Below, one piece after another: positions 51,603 to 62,700 of a DNA stretch of 64,000 nt. Origin of the DNA: an uncultured Methanobacterium sp. (GTDB lineage: Archaea > Methanobacteriota > Methanobacteria > Methanobacteriales > Methanobacteriaceae). The position numbers and the translations under genes are program-made. Each line of letters begins with the position of its first letter. Within the stretch, counting starts at the first letter, position 1. The stretch is from positions 1,224,501 through 1,288,500 of the forward strand of contig NZ_OY762552.1 of the NCBI RefSeq assembly GCF_963666025.1, read 5' to 3'. The notes under the pieces were generated by a model, which saw only the letters and a program-made list of their open reading frames with translations, was not told the origin of the DNA and made no database searches.

Positions 51603-52385
51603 CTATTCAATTGTATTCATTGGAACACATATTCTACGATTATTTCCCATATCCACTATTTCCACATGGATTCCATAGGCTTTTTCCATGTTTTCCTGAT
51701 TTATAACTTCATCTGGTTTTCCAACGGCCATGAAGTTTTTGTCTTTCATTATGGCCACTTTATTGGAGGATATGAATGCATGATCCGGGAAGTGGGAGGT
51801 CATGATAACTGAAAGCCCGTCATCAGCCAATGTTGATATGATGTCCAATGTTTTCAACTGATTGCCAAAATCAAGATGGGAGGTTGGTTCATCCAGGACT
51901 AATATACTAGGTTCCTGGGCTATGACCCTGGCAAAAAAAACCAGTTGCTGTTCTCCACCACTTAAAGTAGTGTATGGTTTATCCCGTAAATCAGAAAGTC
52001 CGAATTTTTTCAGGGCATTTTCAGCAATTATGTAGTCTTTTTCTCCCAGTGATTCAAAAAAATCAAGGTGAGGAGTTCTGCCCATTAGAACCACGTCAAA
52101 AACAGTGAATGCAAAGGTGGGAACATGGCCCTGGGGAATGTAACCAATGTTTCGGGCTATTTCTCTTTGATCTATTCTTTTTATGTCTTTACCCTTGATG
52201 TACACTGTTCCCTGGTCAAGTTGGTGGATTTTGTTCAAACACTTTATCAGTGTTGTTTTACCACAACCATTGGGCCCCAGTATACAAAGCACATCCCCTT
52301 TAGCAACCGTTAGATTTACATCCTCGAATATGTTCTCTGTATCTTCATAAGAAAATGCAGCATCCTTAATTTCCAGTATACTCAA
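51603..52385 (-). CDS. BtuD/FecE-type ABC ATPase (importer B)
   Basis: A protein of about 260 residues with Walker A GPNGCGKTT, Q-loop IPQGHVPTFAF, signature LSGGEQQL, Walker B LVLDEPTSHLD and H-loop MTSHFPDHAF. It is clearly paralogous to importer A's ATPase. The start is taken as TTG 52385 since GGAGGTG lies five bases upstream; the frame is open ten codons further. It is downstream of the permease gene, in the same operon as the binding protein and the ExbB/ExbD-like genes. Confidence 0.9.
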   Translation of the reverse strand: MSILEIKDAAFSYEDTENIFEDVNLTVAKGDVLCILGPNGCGKTTLIKCLNKIHQLDQGTVYIKGKDIKRIDQREIARNIGYIPQGHVPTFAFTVFDVVLMGRTPHLDFFESLGEKDYIIAENALKKFGLSDLRDKPYTTLSGGEQQLVFFARVIAQEPSILVLDEPTSHLDFGNQLKTLDIISTLADDGLSVIMTSHFPDHAFISSNKVAIMKDKNFMAVGKPDEVINQENMEKAYGIHVEIVDMGNNRRICVPMNTIE

Positions 52386-52498
52386 CACTTCACCTCCATT
52401 TAGTTCAATTCTCAACCAGTTATCATAGTACCAGTCATGCCCATTTTAATCCTTAAACCCGTTTTAAAGGAATATTGACAGTCTTTTTACTTCATGCA

Positions 52499-53554
52499 CT
52501 ATGCCCATTTACCATACCCCCTCCTTAACAGGTATAAGAAGAATGGTGCTCCAATTATGGCTGTTAAAATCCCTATGGGGACTTCGGTGATGAGTATTGT
52601 CCGGGAGATATTATCCACCAGTAAGAGGAAGGATGCTCCCATGCATATGGTGGCAGGTAAAAGGTTTTTATGGTCCGGCCCAACCAGTATACGGCTGATG
52701 TGAGGTATGATCAGACCCACCCATCCAATTATTCCACTGATGGACACAGCAGCAGCTGTTATCATGGTGCAGCAGCATATAATTATGAATCGTAGTTTTT
52801 GAGTTTCTATTCCCATTGATTTAGCTTCCTCATCACCCATAGCTAAAATGTTCAACCTCCATCGCAGGACCAGTAGTATGCTTATTCCCAGGATTATAGG
52901 AATTGATGCTATTAAAACCTCATTGTTATTGGCTGCAGAAACACTTCCCATCAGCCAGTACACGATCTGGGGTAACTTTTCAAAGGGGTCTGCCATGTAT
53001 TTACAGAGGGAGATCAATGCCCCGAATAGTGATCCAATGGCCATACCACTTAAGACCATAACCAGGATCTGTGAGCTTTTAATGGAACGTCCGATAACAT
53101 AGGTAAGAGTAACTGCTACCATTCCCCAGATGAATGCTGATAGTTGGGTGATGAGGGGCATGCCTACGGTTAATATTGCTACTGCTGCTCCAAATCCTGC
53201 ACCTGCAGATACACCCAGTATATCCGGTGAAACCAGCGGATTTTTAAATGTACCCTGGAATGCAGCTCCTGCTACAGATAATGCAGCTCCCACCAGAAGA
53301 GCAGCCATTATACGGGGCAATCTAATCTCCCAGACAATGGTTGTTGCAGTTGGAGAGGCCTGAATAAATGGGAGAAATTTGGCGAATATAGCCGTTAAAA
53401 CTTCTATTGGACTTAAAGGATATCTACCTATCATGAAAGAAACGAAAAAAAGAATGACCGGCAATGTAATTAGAATTACATTTACCAGCCATTTCCGATT
53501 ATTCCCGTTCAGTTTTGATTTCCAGTTTTCTCTGTTTATAGGCGAATTAGACAT
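52499..53554 (-). CDS. BtuC/FecCD-type ABC permease (importer B)
   Basis: A 351-residue permease with about ten membrane helices and the FecCD signatures AGAAFQGTFKNPL, VSPDILGVSAGAGFGA, LSGMAIGSLFGAL, GDEEAKSMGIETQK and ISGIIGWVGLIIPHISR. Compared with importer A's permease it has about 12 extra polar residues at the N-terminus. It lies 80 bases after the binding-protein gene on the same strand. A hairpin like that of operon A is not obvious in this gap. Confidence 0.9.
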   Translation of the reverse strand: MSNSPINRENWKSKLNGNNRKWLVNVILITLPVILFFVSFMIGRYPLSPIEVLTAIFAKFLPFIQASPTATTIVWEIRLPRIMAALLVGAALSVAGAAFQGTFKNPLVSPDILGVSAGAGFGAAVAILTVGMPLITQLSAFIWGMVAVTLTYVIGRSIKSSQILVMVLSGMAIGSLFGALISLCKYMADPFEKLPQIVYWLMGSVSAANNNEVLIASIPIILGISILLVLRWRLNILAMGDEEAKSMGIETQKLRFIIICCCTMITAAAVSISGIIGWVGLIIPHISRILVGPDHKNLLPATICMGASFLLLVDNISRTILITEVPIGILTAIIGAPFFLYLLRRGYGKWA

Positions 53555-53634
53555 AATTATACCCGTGTTTATCCCAAAATATTGATTTTACATGTAATTG
53601 TAGACAAATCAATCCCTACATGTTTTTAGTCAAT

Positions 53635-54735
53635 TTATATGTTAGTCATTCCAGACTCCTGAAGGATTTTAGTGGCTCCATCCTCCCCCAGATCGTAGTG
53701 GTAGAATTCTGAATAGAATTCTTTAACCTCACCTTTCAGGTCCAAACTCTTGAATTTGTCAGGGTACAATATTTTTGCAACCCATGGAATTCCAATTATC
53801 ATGTTGGCTCCAGTTGGTTTGTCCAACCATTTGAAGGGGGATTGCGGAGATAGATAGACCTTTTTATTCTGAACAGCCTTTACACCACTCCATGTGGAGT
53901 TTTTATAGACATTGGCAAAGAATGTGGGGTCTGTAGTTAAAATGACTTGGGGATTCCAACTCAGAACCTGTTCCATGGATACCTGAGTTTTTCCACTTCC
54001 TCCCTGCATTTGAACATCAGCCACATTTTTACCTTTACAGAAATCAATTACCTGTGAGTGTACCGATCCAGAAGGTTCGGTTTGCAATCCTTCAGAACCC
54101 TCTGCATAGTAAACAGTTACCATTTCATTTTCAGGTATGGTTGATACCACACTACTCACTTCATTTTGAACCTTAGTGTTGAAATCTGATAGTTTTTTGG
54201 CCTTACCCTGAGATCCCAGTAATTTTCCAATGAATTCAATGGAGGGGTTGAAAGTGGTGAAATCACTGGTGTCAGTTACACCCACTACTGTTATTGAACC
54301 AAATTTTTTCTGTCTTTCATTTAAAACTGATATTGTTGATGCATATGATGATGAATCATCCGGGCTTATACTTTCCAGCACCACATCAGGGTTCATTGCC
54401 ATGAATTCCTCATAACTACCTGACTGTGACCCATACCATCCACCCACTGAAGGTAGATTTTTATAGGCATCAGGCATATATTTCTGTTCTTCACTGGTCA
54501 CCTGATAGTTGAAGGCCAGTAATTTTTCAGGAACAATCATGTACACCATGACCGTGGTGGTGGGAGACGTTGATAATACGTGATTTAGGGGTGAAGGCAC
54601 AGTTAAATTTCGACCGGCCATGTCAGTTATTGTAGTGTTTCCCCCGGAAAAAGCCCCGTATTCTGTTAAAAAACTTCCAAGTCCTGCAACTGCAATTAAA
54701 ACCACTGCTGCAATCAGGATAAAGTAATTCTTCAT
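53635..54735 (-). CDS. BtuF/FhuD-type ABC substrate-binding protein (importer B)
   Basis: A 366-residue exported protein with an N-terminal membrane anchor (FILIAAVVLIAVAGLGSFL), then TDMAGRNLTVPS, the segment NPDVVLESISPDD, FIGKLLGSQGKAKKLSDF, YYAEGSEGLQTEPSGS and SWNPQVILTTDP. It is paralogous to importer A's binding protein throughout, including GIPWVAKILYPDKF near the end. AGGTGAT precedes ATG 54735. Ninety bases separate it from the ExbD-like gene upstream, so the proton-channel genes and the importer are probably one transcript. Ligand unknown; metal, chelate or oxyanion. Confidence 0.85.
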   Translation of the reverse strand: MKNYFILIAAVVLIAVAGLGSFLTEYGAFSGGNTTITDMAGRNLTVPSPLNHVLSTSPTTTVMVYMIVPEKLLAFNYQVTSEEQKYMPDAYKNLPSVGGWYGSQSGSYEEFMAMNPDVVLESISPDDSSSYASTISVLNERQKKFGSITVVGVTDTSDFTTFNPSIEFIGKLLGSQGKAKKLSDFNTKVQNEVSSVVSTIPENEMVTVYYAEGSEGLQTEPSGSVHSQVIDFCKGKNVADVQMQGGSGKTQVSMEQVLSWNPQVILTTDPTFFANVYKNSTWSGVKAVQNKKVYLSPQSPFKWLDKPTGANMIIGIPWVAKILYPDKFKSLDLKGEVKEFYSEFYHYDLGEDGATKILQESGMTNI

Positions 54736-54825
54736 TTAATCACCTGTACGTTTTATAGTTATAATCATAAGCTCACGAAATTCATTTAAACACCATAAAT
54801 ATGGGAAAAATAAAAAAGTAACCTG

Positions 54826-55125
54826 CTAACTAACCAGAATCAGCTTACCTGTTTCTGGATCCTTGTAAACAGTTCCCATCTGTTGATAACCACTACCTGA
54901 CCCGGACTGATTAGTAGTATCATTTAAGGTTTGACCTGTCTTAACTGAAACTGTATCCTGCGTAGGCCCCTGAGTTGAGGATACTATGGATGGATTGCTC
55001 TGTAAAGCCAATATGGCAAACACTAAAAATCCAACTGCCAGAACCAGCATACAATCAGTCATGTTGATTATTCCAGATGTGGGATCTTCACCACTATCAT
55101 CTAAAAATCGTCTTTTTCTGGACAT
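54826..55125 (-). CDS. DUF2149 protein, ExbD/TolR-like
   Basis: A 99-residue protein with a short cytoplasmic start (RKRRFLDDSGEDPTSG), one membrane helix and an outer tail rich in Ser, Thr and Gln. The helix begins NMTDCMLVLAVGFLVFAIL. An aspartate at this position matches the proton-carrying Asp at the start of the ExbD/TolR helix. Start ATG 55125 is set by GGAGG upstream, giving a 29-base overlap with the ExbB-like gene. It lacks the folded outer domain of ExbD. The pair would form a proton-driven motor; this is known for the bacterial families and inferred here. Confidence 0.78.
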   Translation of the reverse strand: MSRKRRFLDDSGEDPTSGIINMTDCMLVLAVGFLVFAILALQSNPSIVSSTQGPTQDTVSVKTGQTLNDTTNQSGSGSGYQQMGTVYKDPETGKLILVS

Positions 55126-55759
55126 TATCCAAAGCCTCCAGCGTTGATTCAACTATTGCCTCTAAAATGGATAATTCATCATTGTACCATTTTTTTCTGT
55201 ATCCAGATATGATATAAGCTATAGCACCCGCTGCTAACCCAGTAATGGTAGTATCAAAAGCCACTGTCAATGCCTGTGCCAGACTGTTTATATCACCAGA
55301 ACCTAAAGCGGATAAACCCGGGCCTAAGGGGATCAAAGTACCTAAAAGACCAACAGTTGGAGCTAATCTGATTAATATATCCGTTTTCTGAGTTATAGTT
55401 GAAAATTGAAGTTCTTGTTCTTCAATTAACTTTGTGGATATTGCTCTTCTTGATTGAGGGCCAATATCATGGTTAGAAATGATTTTTATGAGAATTTCTT
55501 TATATTTATCCTGAAGCTCGCTTTCGGTAACTTTTTCCTTCATTTCTTCAGGAGTGGATGATTTAGAGATGGCCCTTACCAGAGCCTCAGTTTGATTCAC
55601 ATCGAATTTTGTTCTTGAAAATTTTTCAGTTAAAAAACCACCTAAACTCAAAACTGCATAGGTCATAAAGACTAAAACAACAACTATAACCGGTATGAAC
55701 AGGCTCTGTGCGATTAAATACAATAAATTGCTTAAAATTTCAGTTCCAAGAATTTCCAT
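55097..55759 (-). CDS. MotA/TolQ/ExbB-type proton channel protein
   Basis: A 220-residue protein with three membrane helices (about 12-42, 128-152 and 168-190). The conserved part reads LIRLAPTVGLLGTLIPLG in the second helix and VAFDTTITGLAAGAIAYII in the third, which are the pore-lining segments of the family. A cytoplasmic helical region of about 80 residues lies between the first two helices. It overlaps the DUF2149 gene and follows DUF2162 by 70 bases. Archaea of this group lack an outer membrane, so the energised target cannot be a classical TonB receptor. Confidence 0.88.
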   Translation of the reverse strand: MEILGTEILSNLLYLIAQSLFIPVIVVVLVFMTYAVLSLGGFLTEKFSRTKFDVNQTEALVRAISKSSTPEEMKEKVTESELQDKYKEILIKIISNHDIGPQSRRAISTKLIEEQELQFSTITQKTDILIRLAPTVGLLGTLIPLGPGLSALGSGDINSLAQALTVAFDTTITGLAAGAIAYIISGYRKKWYNDELSILEAIVESTLEALDNVQKKTIFR

Positions 55760-55829
55760 TACCTATCACCTAATATTTTCACTGATTTATCCTTTTTTAC
55801 GTCAATGACTTTTCTCTGTTTTTTGCAGA

Positions 55830-56582
55830 TTACTTCTTAATTCGTTCTAATTTGGACGATTTTCCCGGGTAAATGTCGCTTAAGTTATTGATATCCTCTT
55901 TTTTGAGATAGACCCCTACTAAAAAGACCCCTCCCGCTGCCAGTATCAGAAAAATCAGGTTGGTTGTTGAACCTATAGACAGAGGGTTAGTCTGAACTTG
56001 GGCCAGTAATTTGATATTGGGGATGAAAAGTCCGGCGATTAAAAAATAGAAACCATTTAGAATCATGAAATTCCCCAGTAGAACGGGGTAAGGTCTTTCT
56101 GCGTGCCTTAAAAATTTAGAAAATTGATATATAAATATTACAATTAAAACTAGAGCCACTGCCATTATAACGTTGAATACTAAGTAAAATGAGTCCGCAC
56201 CCTTGGCAAATAATATGGCAGAGAAAATAAATCCTGCAAAGCAACAGATTGATGAGGATATCATGGCTTTTGAAAGGAGCGTGTCATGATTTTTCCCATC
56301 CTTTCTCCATTTAATGATGGTGTAGCTCCCGGTTACGATGGTCACAACTCCGATTATTCCAATTACCAGTGCAATGTATTCATTGGCAAAATTGTACAGC
56401 GATGTAACGTAACCAGCTACCGAACCAAGGGTAAACAGTACTGCACCGTAAAGCAAGGCAATGGATAATAGTTTATTTTTAGGAATCTGTTTGAGACCCA
56501 TTGCTAGGGTTATATTAATTCCAAACAGGAGGACTGTGGATATAATCAAACCTTCCCATATTAATTCTGCCATCTTTAACAT
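55830..56582 (-). CDS. DUF2162 membrane protein (predicted transporter)
   Basis: A 250-residue protein with about seven membrane helices, matching DUF2162, a family of predicted transporters almost limited to methanogens and often next to MotA/ExbB-like and DUF2149 genes. The C-terminus is basic and cytoplasmic. ATG 56582 and an ATG three codons later are both possible, without a clear ribosome site. It is the first gene after operator 5 and probably heads operon B (DUF2162, ExbB-like, DUF2149, importer B, fmdE). Confidence 0.78.
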   Translation of the reverse strand: MLKMAELIWEGLIISTVLLFGINITLAMGLKQIPKNKLLSIALLYGAVLFTLGSVAGYVTSLYNFANEYIALVIGIIGVVTIVTGSYTIIKWRKDGKNHDTLLSKAMISSSICCFAGFIFSAILFAKGADSFYLVFNVIMAVALVLIVIFIYQFSKFLRHAERPYPVLLGNFMILNGFYFLIAGLFIPNIKLLAQVQTNPLSIGSTTNLIFLILAAGGVFLVGVYLKKEDINNLSDIYPGKSSKLERIKK

Positions 56583-56659
56583 CTCGTAATCATATTATTA
56601 ATTGATTTTTTAATTTTAAACGTCTTAATTAATTATAAATTCATTAAAACGTTATAAAT

Positions 56660-56683
56660 CGATAAGACTATATAAACATATCG
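56660..56683. promoter_or_regulatory. ModE-box-like operator 5 (operon B promoter)
   Basis: Read on the minus strand: arm CGATATG (56683-56677), ten bases with the TATA sequence TTTATATA, arm CTTATCG (56666-56660). The 7-10-7 layout is kept, with one mismatched arm pair. It lies in the 148-base gap between the giant surface-protein gene and DUF2162, about 78 bases before the DUF2162 start. Confidence 0.7.
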
Positions 56684-56730
56684 AATTCATGGCTTGCAAC
56701 AATTTTAAAAAAATAAAAAATAAGGGGGAC

Positions 56731-59700
56731 TTATTTTTTGGATTTTTGGATCATGTTCATTAGATCTTTCCGGTAATATGCTCCCAAAACCAGAACTAAG
56801 AGCAGAACAACTCCAATTATTGCCCAAACATTTGGATTTTTGATCACATCATCCACGATTAGCTCTTGAACTGTTTTCGAACAGTCCCCCTGACAGGATG
56901 ATCCACTGCTTCCTGCTGCAGATGATTCTGCTGTAGCACCTACAGCTGAAGCAGAACCTGAAGATGCACCACTACCACTTGAACCTCCAGAACCACTACC
57001 CGAACCTGGACCAGTACCCGTGGATCCACTACTTGAACTATCACCAGGACCAGTTTTTCCAGGATCAGAATCATCATTACTGGATCCGTCTAGAGATGTT
57101 ATAATAGAGTTGTATGCGGTAGATACAGTAATTTCATAAGCACTGCCAACTACATCACCATTAGCCAGATTCTCGAAAACAGCAGTAGCCATTCCATCCA
57201 CTATCATAACTGTCTGTGAATAGGCACCGTTCATAAAAGCTACAGAAAATGAGGGCAAATCTGTTACTATCTTACCGGTCACACCATCATAGAACAGTAC
57301 TGTAAATGCCTTTTCACCCGTCTTGAGGATCGCCATTCTCATCTGAGGATCGTAGGTCACCTGTTTACAGCCACTTCCATACCAGTTTGAACCACGTATG
57401 TAAGTTCCTGCGGCTTGGCATGATCTAAAGTCCATGTTAGCATTGTTACGAATTACATTATGTTCCAGAAGGAATGTGGATGATGCCCTATAGTTTTCTC
57501 CAATGAAAATTCCACTTCCATGATACATCTGCTGACCACTTACTTTATACTGGCTGTCTGTGATTAGATTTGCTCTTATGGTAAGGTTTTCACTGCCACA
57601 GTTGATGTTAATCCCATTATCATTTTGTTGCAAGGTATTGCCCAGTATAGTGGTGTTGGTTATATTACCGTTGAGCAGTATGCCATCCCGGTCATTATTG
57701 AGGAACGTATTGTTTTTAATGGTGGCATTGGTTACGTTGTTGGCTGTTATTCCGTAGAAGTTTTCGTTTATCTGGTTGCTGTTGATGTTGATATTTGTGG
57801 AGTTTTCCAGATATATTCCACTTCCAGTGGTTGCGGTGTTCCCATTTTTCTTGATGGTGTTATCGTTGATGGTGGTGTTGTTGGAGTTACTAACAGATAC
57901 TCCGTTTTTAGTGTTACCTGTAATCTGGTTCTGGTTGGTACTGGTATTTTGACTGTTTTCTATGATTACTCCATTAGTATTGTTGTAGATGTTGCTATCG
58001 TTTACTTGAGTGCCGGTACTTCCTGAAACACTGATTCCTGTAGCAGAATCATGTATAGAACTGCTTCTGATGGTGGTGTTAGAACTTCCATTCACCTGGA
58101 CTGCGGTTCCACTGCTGGAACTAATCTGACTATTGGAAATAGTCACGTTGTTGGTGTTGTTTACAACTATTCCAGAACCCGAACCAGTGCTAATAATAAT
58201 GAACCCTTTAATCGTGGACCCGGAAGCTTGAGTTCCGTTTATTAAAAACACAACAGAGGAATCAGATAAAGATATCTTCGTTCCCACATTACTTATCAAG
58301 TTCAACTTTTTATTGATGACCAGATGCAGATTTTCATAAAGCTGTCCCAGGAATACTATGTTACTTCCAGATGCAGCATTATCCAGTATTGATTGTACCT
58401 CATCATTCAGTGAGCCAGTGTAGTACGAAGCATCCTGAACATACACAATAACACCAGATATGACCTCCGACTTGGTATAAGTCTCCCTGTAGACCGGACT
58501 CCAGTTACCTGAAGAGTCTACTGCAGCATATTTGAGTGTTACTGTACCAGATATGCCGATCGGGGCTGTGTAAATACCCCTGGTACTGCTAGTACGTGGA
58601 TCACTACCATCGGTAGTGTAATAAACAATCTGAGTACCACTGTCATCAGTTGCATTCAACGTTACATTGAATGTTGTGTTGAAATCTCCGCCATTTGGAC
58701 TTATGATCACGGTTGGAGGTGCGATATCACCGATGGTGATCATCTGGGCAGCTGTAAGAATGCCTTCTGGAGTTAAAGCATTTAAAGTAACCATGTACTG
58801 ACCTGATTTGGCATATTTGTGAGTTGGATTTTGCAGGGTTGAATTTGTCCCATCACCGAAAATCCAGCTCCAGGTTGTAGCATTATTGGAAGTGTCATTG
58901 AACTCTACAAACAACGGATTAGAACCAATAGCATACTCAAACTTAGCTGCAACGTCACGGAAAGCAAACAAACCTTTACCAGTTCCAATGTACAGAGTAC
59001 CATCAGAATCAATCACAGGATTACCATTTGATGAAATACTTGTGCAACTCCATTTAATTGTTCCATCGGTAGATCGTATAGCTAAAAGACCATTATTTGC
59101 TGCAAGATATATGGTTCCATCTGCACCAATCACTGGAGAAGAAATAGCCCCTACAGCGCTGCAGTTCCATTTTTGCGTCCCATCTGCAGAGTTTATTGCA
59201 AAAAGGTAGCCTCCATTTAGGAGGTATATGGTTCCATCAGATCCTATGGCTGCAGTACCATACTGCGCATTTTTCGTGAGGTAAGTCCATTTAAGTGTTC
59301 CGTCTGGGTTTATTGCATATAAAGCAGCAACCTTGTTACTATACGTGCCACTATAACACAGATAATATATGGTTCCATCCAGCCCAATGGATGGCGATGT
59401 GAACTGATGATCTAAGTAATCATAGGTCCATTTTATGGTTCCATCTGGATTTACTGCGTATAAACTACTGCCCGGAACATAAATGGTTCCATCGGATCCT
59501 ATGACGATGTTCCCTCGACCATCTGCATTAAAAATGGTTGTGTTCCATTTCAAGCTTCCGTCCGGGTTTATTGCATATAAAGCTGATTCAAGGAAACCAC
59601 TGTTATCATAGTTCGCTACGTATATGGTTCCATCTGATCCAACCGTCGGTGACATCATATTAGTTGAAGAAATATAAAGTTTCCATATCAACGTTCCATC

Positions 59701-62700
59701 TGCCCTTAGTGCATGTAAATAATTGCTTGCAGCAATATAGATGGTTCCATCTTGTCCTATGGTTGGAGTAGTCACCATTGACAAGCTTCCAGTGTAGTAA
59801 ACCCATTTTATTACGCCAGTAGGATACAGTGCATATAAATAACCAATACTACTTCCAGCATATATGGTTCCATCTGATCCTATGGATACTCCATTATCCT
59901 GTATCGAAGTTATTTCGGTGTTGTTCCATTTTGTGTTATTTGTTTGTGGGCCGGTGTATTCTGATTGTCCTGTGTGATTATTATCACCCTGATAGGTAGG
60001 ACTTGGAGAATCAATTAATCCCCCAATTCCAATCACGTAGTTCTGTACGTAAAGTGGACTCCATTTTCCTATAGAAGTAACTGCGGCGTGTCTCAGTGTT
60101 GTAGTCTTACTTATAGTGATTGGTTCAGTATATTTTACTCTTGTACTGCTTGTTCTGGGATCTGTGGTGTCGTTTGTGTAGTATATGGTTGCTGCAGGGT
60201 CATCACTGGTTAAGGTTACTGTTTGTGTGGTGTTGTAGGTCCCAGCTGGAAGGGTACTGTTTGCTGATATGGTACCCATCACATGAACAGGGTAGGAGAA
60301 AGTGTTATTTCCCGCAGGGTTAATTACTGTTAATTTTACTATGTAATCCCCCACACTTGTGTACGCATGCGTTGGGTTCTGCAGTATGCTGGTTGTTCCA
60401 TCACCAAAGTCCCAATACCAGGCTGTTGGGATGTTTGCACTAGTGTCGCTGAATTGTATATTGTTGTAAATAGCTGGAGTTGCACCAGGAACTGCCCCCC
60501 AACTTGTAGTTGCTGTGAAAGAGGACACAGGAGGATTATAAACTTTGATGTAACTGGTGAATCTCACAGTACGTATTTGTCCATTACTTCGGGTTACAGT
60601 TAGAGTCACATTGTAGAACCCAGGGTCACGATAGGTGTGAATCGGGTTTTGGTCTGTGCTGCTCGTTCCGTCTCCAAAGTCCCATGACCATGAGCCAGGA
60701 GAAATATCGGAAGCATTGAACTGAACAGTTAAAGGAGCAGCTCCGGCAGTCTGATTCGCCCTGCAAACAGTGCTTGCAATGGCATATATGTTCTTATCAC
60801 CGCTTCCGAAATATAGAGTTTCATTTGCACTGATGGCTACAGAATTATAGATAGCTCCTCCAGTGGTATAAGTCCATAAGAGTATTCCATCAGGACGGAA
60901 AGCATACAATTTACCATCCGTACTTCCCACGTAGATAGTTCCATCAGATCCAACTATTGTCGCACCATATATGCCAGCTCCAGTAGCGTAATTCCACTTA
61001 AGTGTTCCATCAACGTTTACAGCATAGAACTGATTATTAGTACTTCCCACATAGATAGTACCATCAACACCAATTGTTGCACCGTATATGGTTCCTCCGA
61101 GGGTTGAATTCCACTTGAGCGTTCCATCAGGATTCAAAGCGTAAAGTTTACCATCAGCACCCCCCACATAAATAGTACCATCCGGACCAACTGTTGGTGA
61201 ACCTTGTAGATTTCCCCCAATAGTATATGTCCATTTAAGTGTTCCATCAGGATTCAAAGCGTAAAGATTACCACCTCTACTATACGATTCAACACTTTCC
61301 ACATAGATGGTTCCATCTGATCCTATGGCTGGGCCTCGACCCCGGCTGTAAATATAAGTTCCAGTGTCATAGGTCCACTTGAGGGTTCCATTATGATCAA
61401 GAGCATATAACTTACCATCAGTACATCCCAAGTAAATGGTTCCATCAGCACCAACTTTTGGATTGTATATGTTTCCTGGAGCTTTGTAGTTCCATTTGAG
61501 TGTTCCATCAACGTTCAAAGCGTATAATCTGTTGTCATAGGATCCTGATACTGCATAGATGGTTCCATCAGCACCTATAGTTAAACTATTTATGGATCCT
61601 ACTTTGTTGTACATACCTGTGGCGTAGATCCATTTGACTGTTCCATCAACGTTCAAAGCGTAGACCTTACCGTCATCACTTCCCACATAAATGGTTCCAT
61701 CTGATCCAATCACCGGACTGCTCCAACTGGATATGGATCCTCCAGTTGTGTAGTTCCATAGAGTTGTGTTAACTTGTGGACCAGTGCAATTGGATAGTCC
61801 TATGTTTTTAGGGTCACCAAATCCACCAGTTTCGAGAGCTCCTATTATATAGTTTTGTATGTAAAGTGGACTCCATCTACCAGCAGAATCAACTGCTGCA
61901 TAGCGTAACGCTGTGGTTTTGTCAATGGTAATCGGTCCAACATACTTTAATCTTTTATTACTTGTTCTGGGGTCGGTAGTGTCGTTTGTGTAGTATATGG
62001 TTGCTGCAGGGTCATCACTGGTTAGGGTTACTGTTTGTGTGGTGTTGTAGCATCCTCCATACACACTAGCATTTACAGAGGGTAAAATTAGGATGTAATC
62101 TGTTTTTGTTATACTGTTACTACCACCCGGCCCGGTAACAGTAAGGTTCACCGTGTAGTAGCCTATTGTTTTGTAACCAGAGTATATGGGATTTTGTTCT
62201 GTGCTGTCAATGATTCCATCACCATTAAAGTCCCATGCCCATGATGTGGCATATAGAGATGTGTCTTTAAACTTAACAGGAGAAAATGTTGTTGTAGATG
62301 TAACATCAGATGTGAAATTAACTATTGGGGGGAGGTTAGAGAGTGATATAAGTGATGTTTTAGTACTGTTTCCCACTAAATTAAATGCGGTAAGAGTAAC
62401 TGTATAATCACCTGCCGTAGTGTAGGTGTGTGTTGGGTTTTGATCTGTGCTGTCTGTGGTTCCATCTCCAAAATCCCATAACCAAGAACTTGCATCATGT
62501 AAGGATTTATCGGTGAATTGTATAGTAATTGGTACTCCACCATTATTTACATCAGATGTGAAATCAGCCCCAGGAACAACATCCTTTAAAGCGTATACTT
62601 TATTGTAACTAATAAAGTAGATTGTTCCATTTGAATCAATTGTTGCAGAACCACGTATTGAATTTCCTGTGGCGTAAGACCAGTTAAGTGTTCCATTAGA

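Noticed and set aside
54736..54825. A sixth ModE-box-like operator before the importer B binding protein
   Set aside because: CG-ended AT stretches occur but spacing is 29 rather than 24 bases and the arms do not match.
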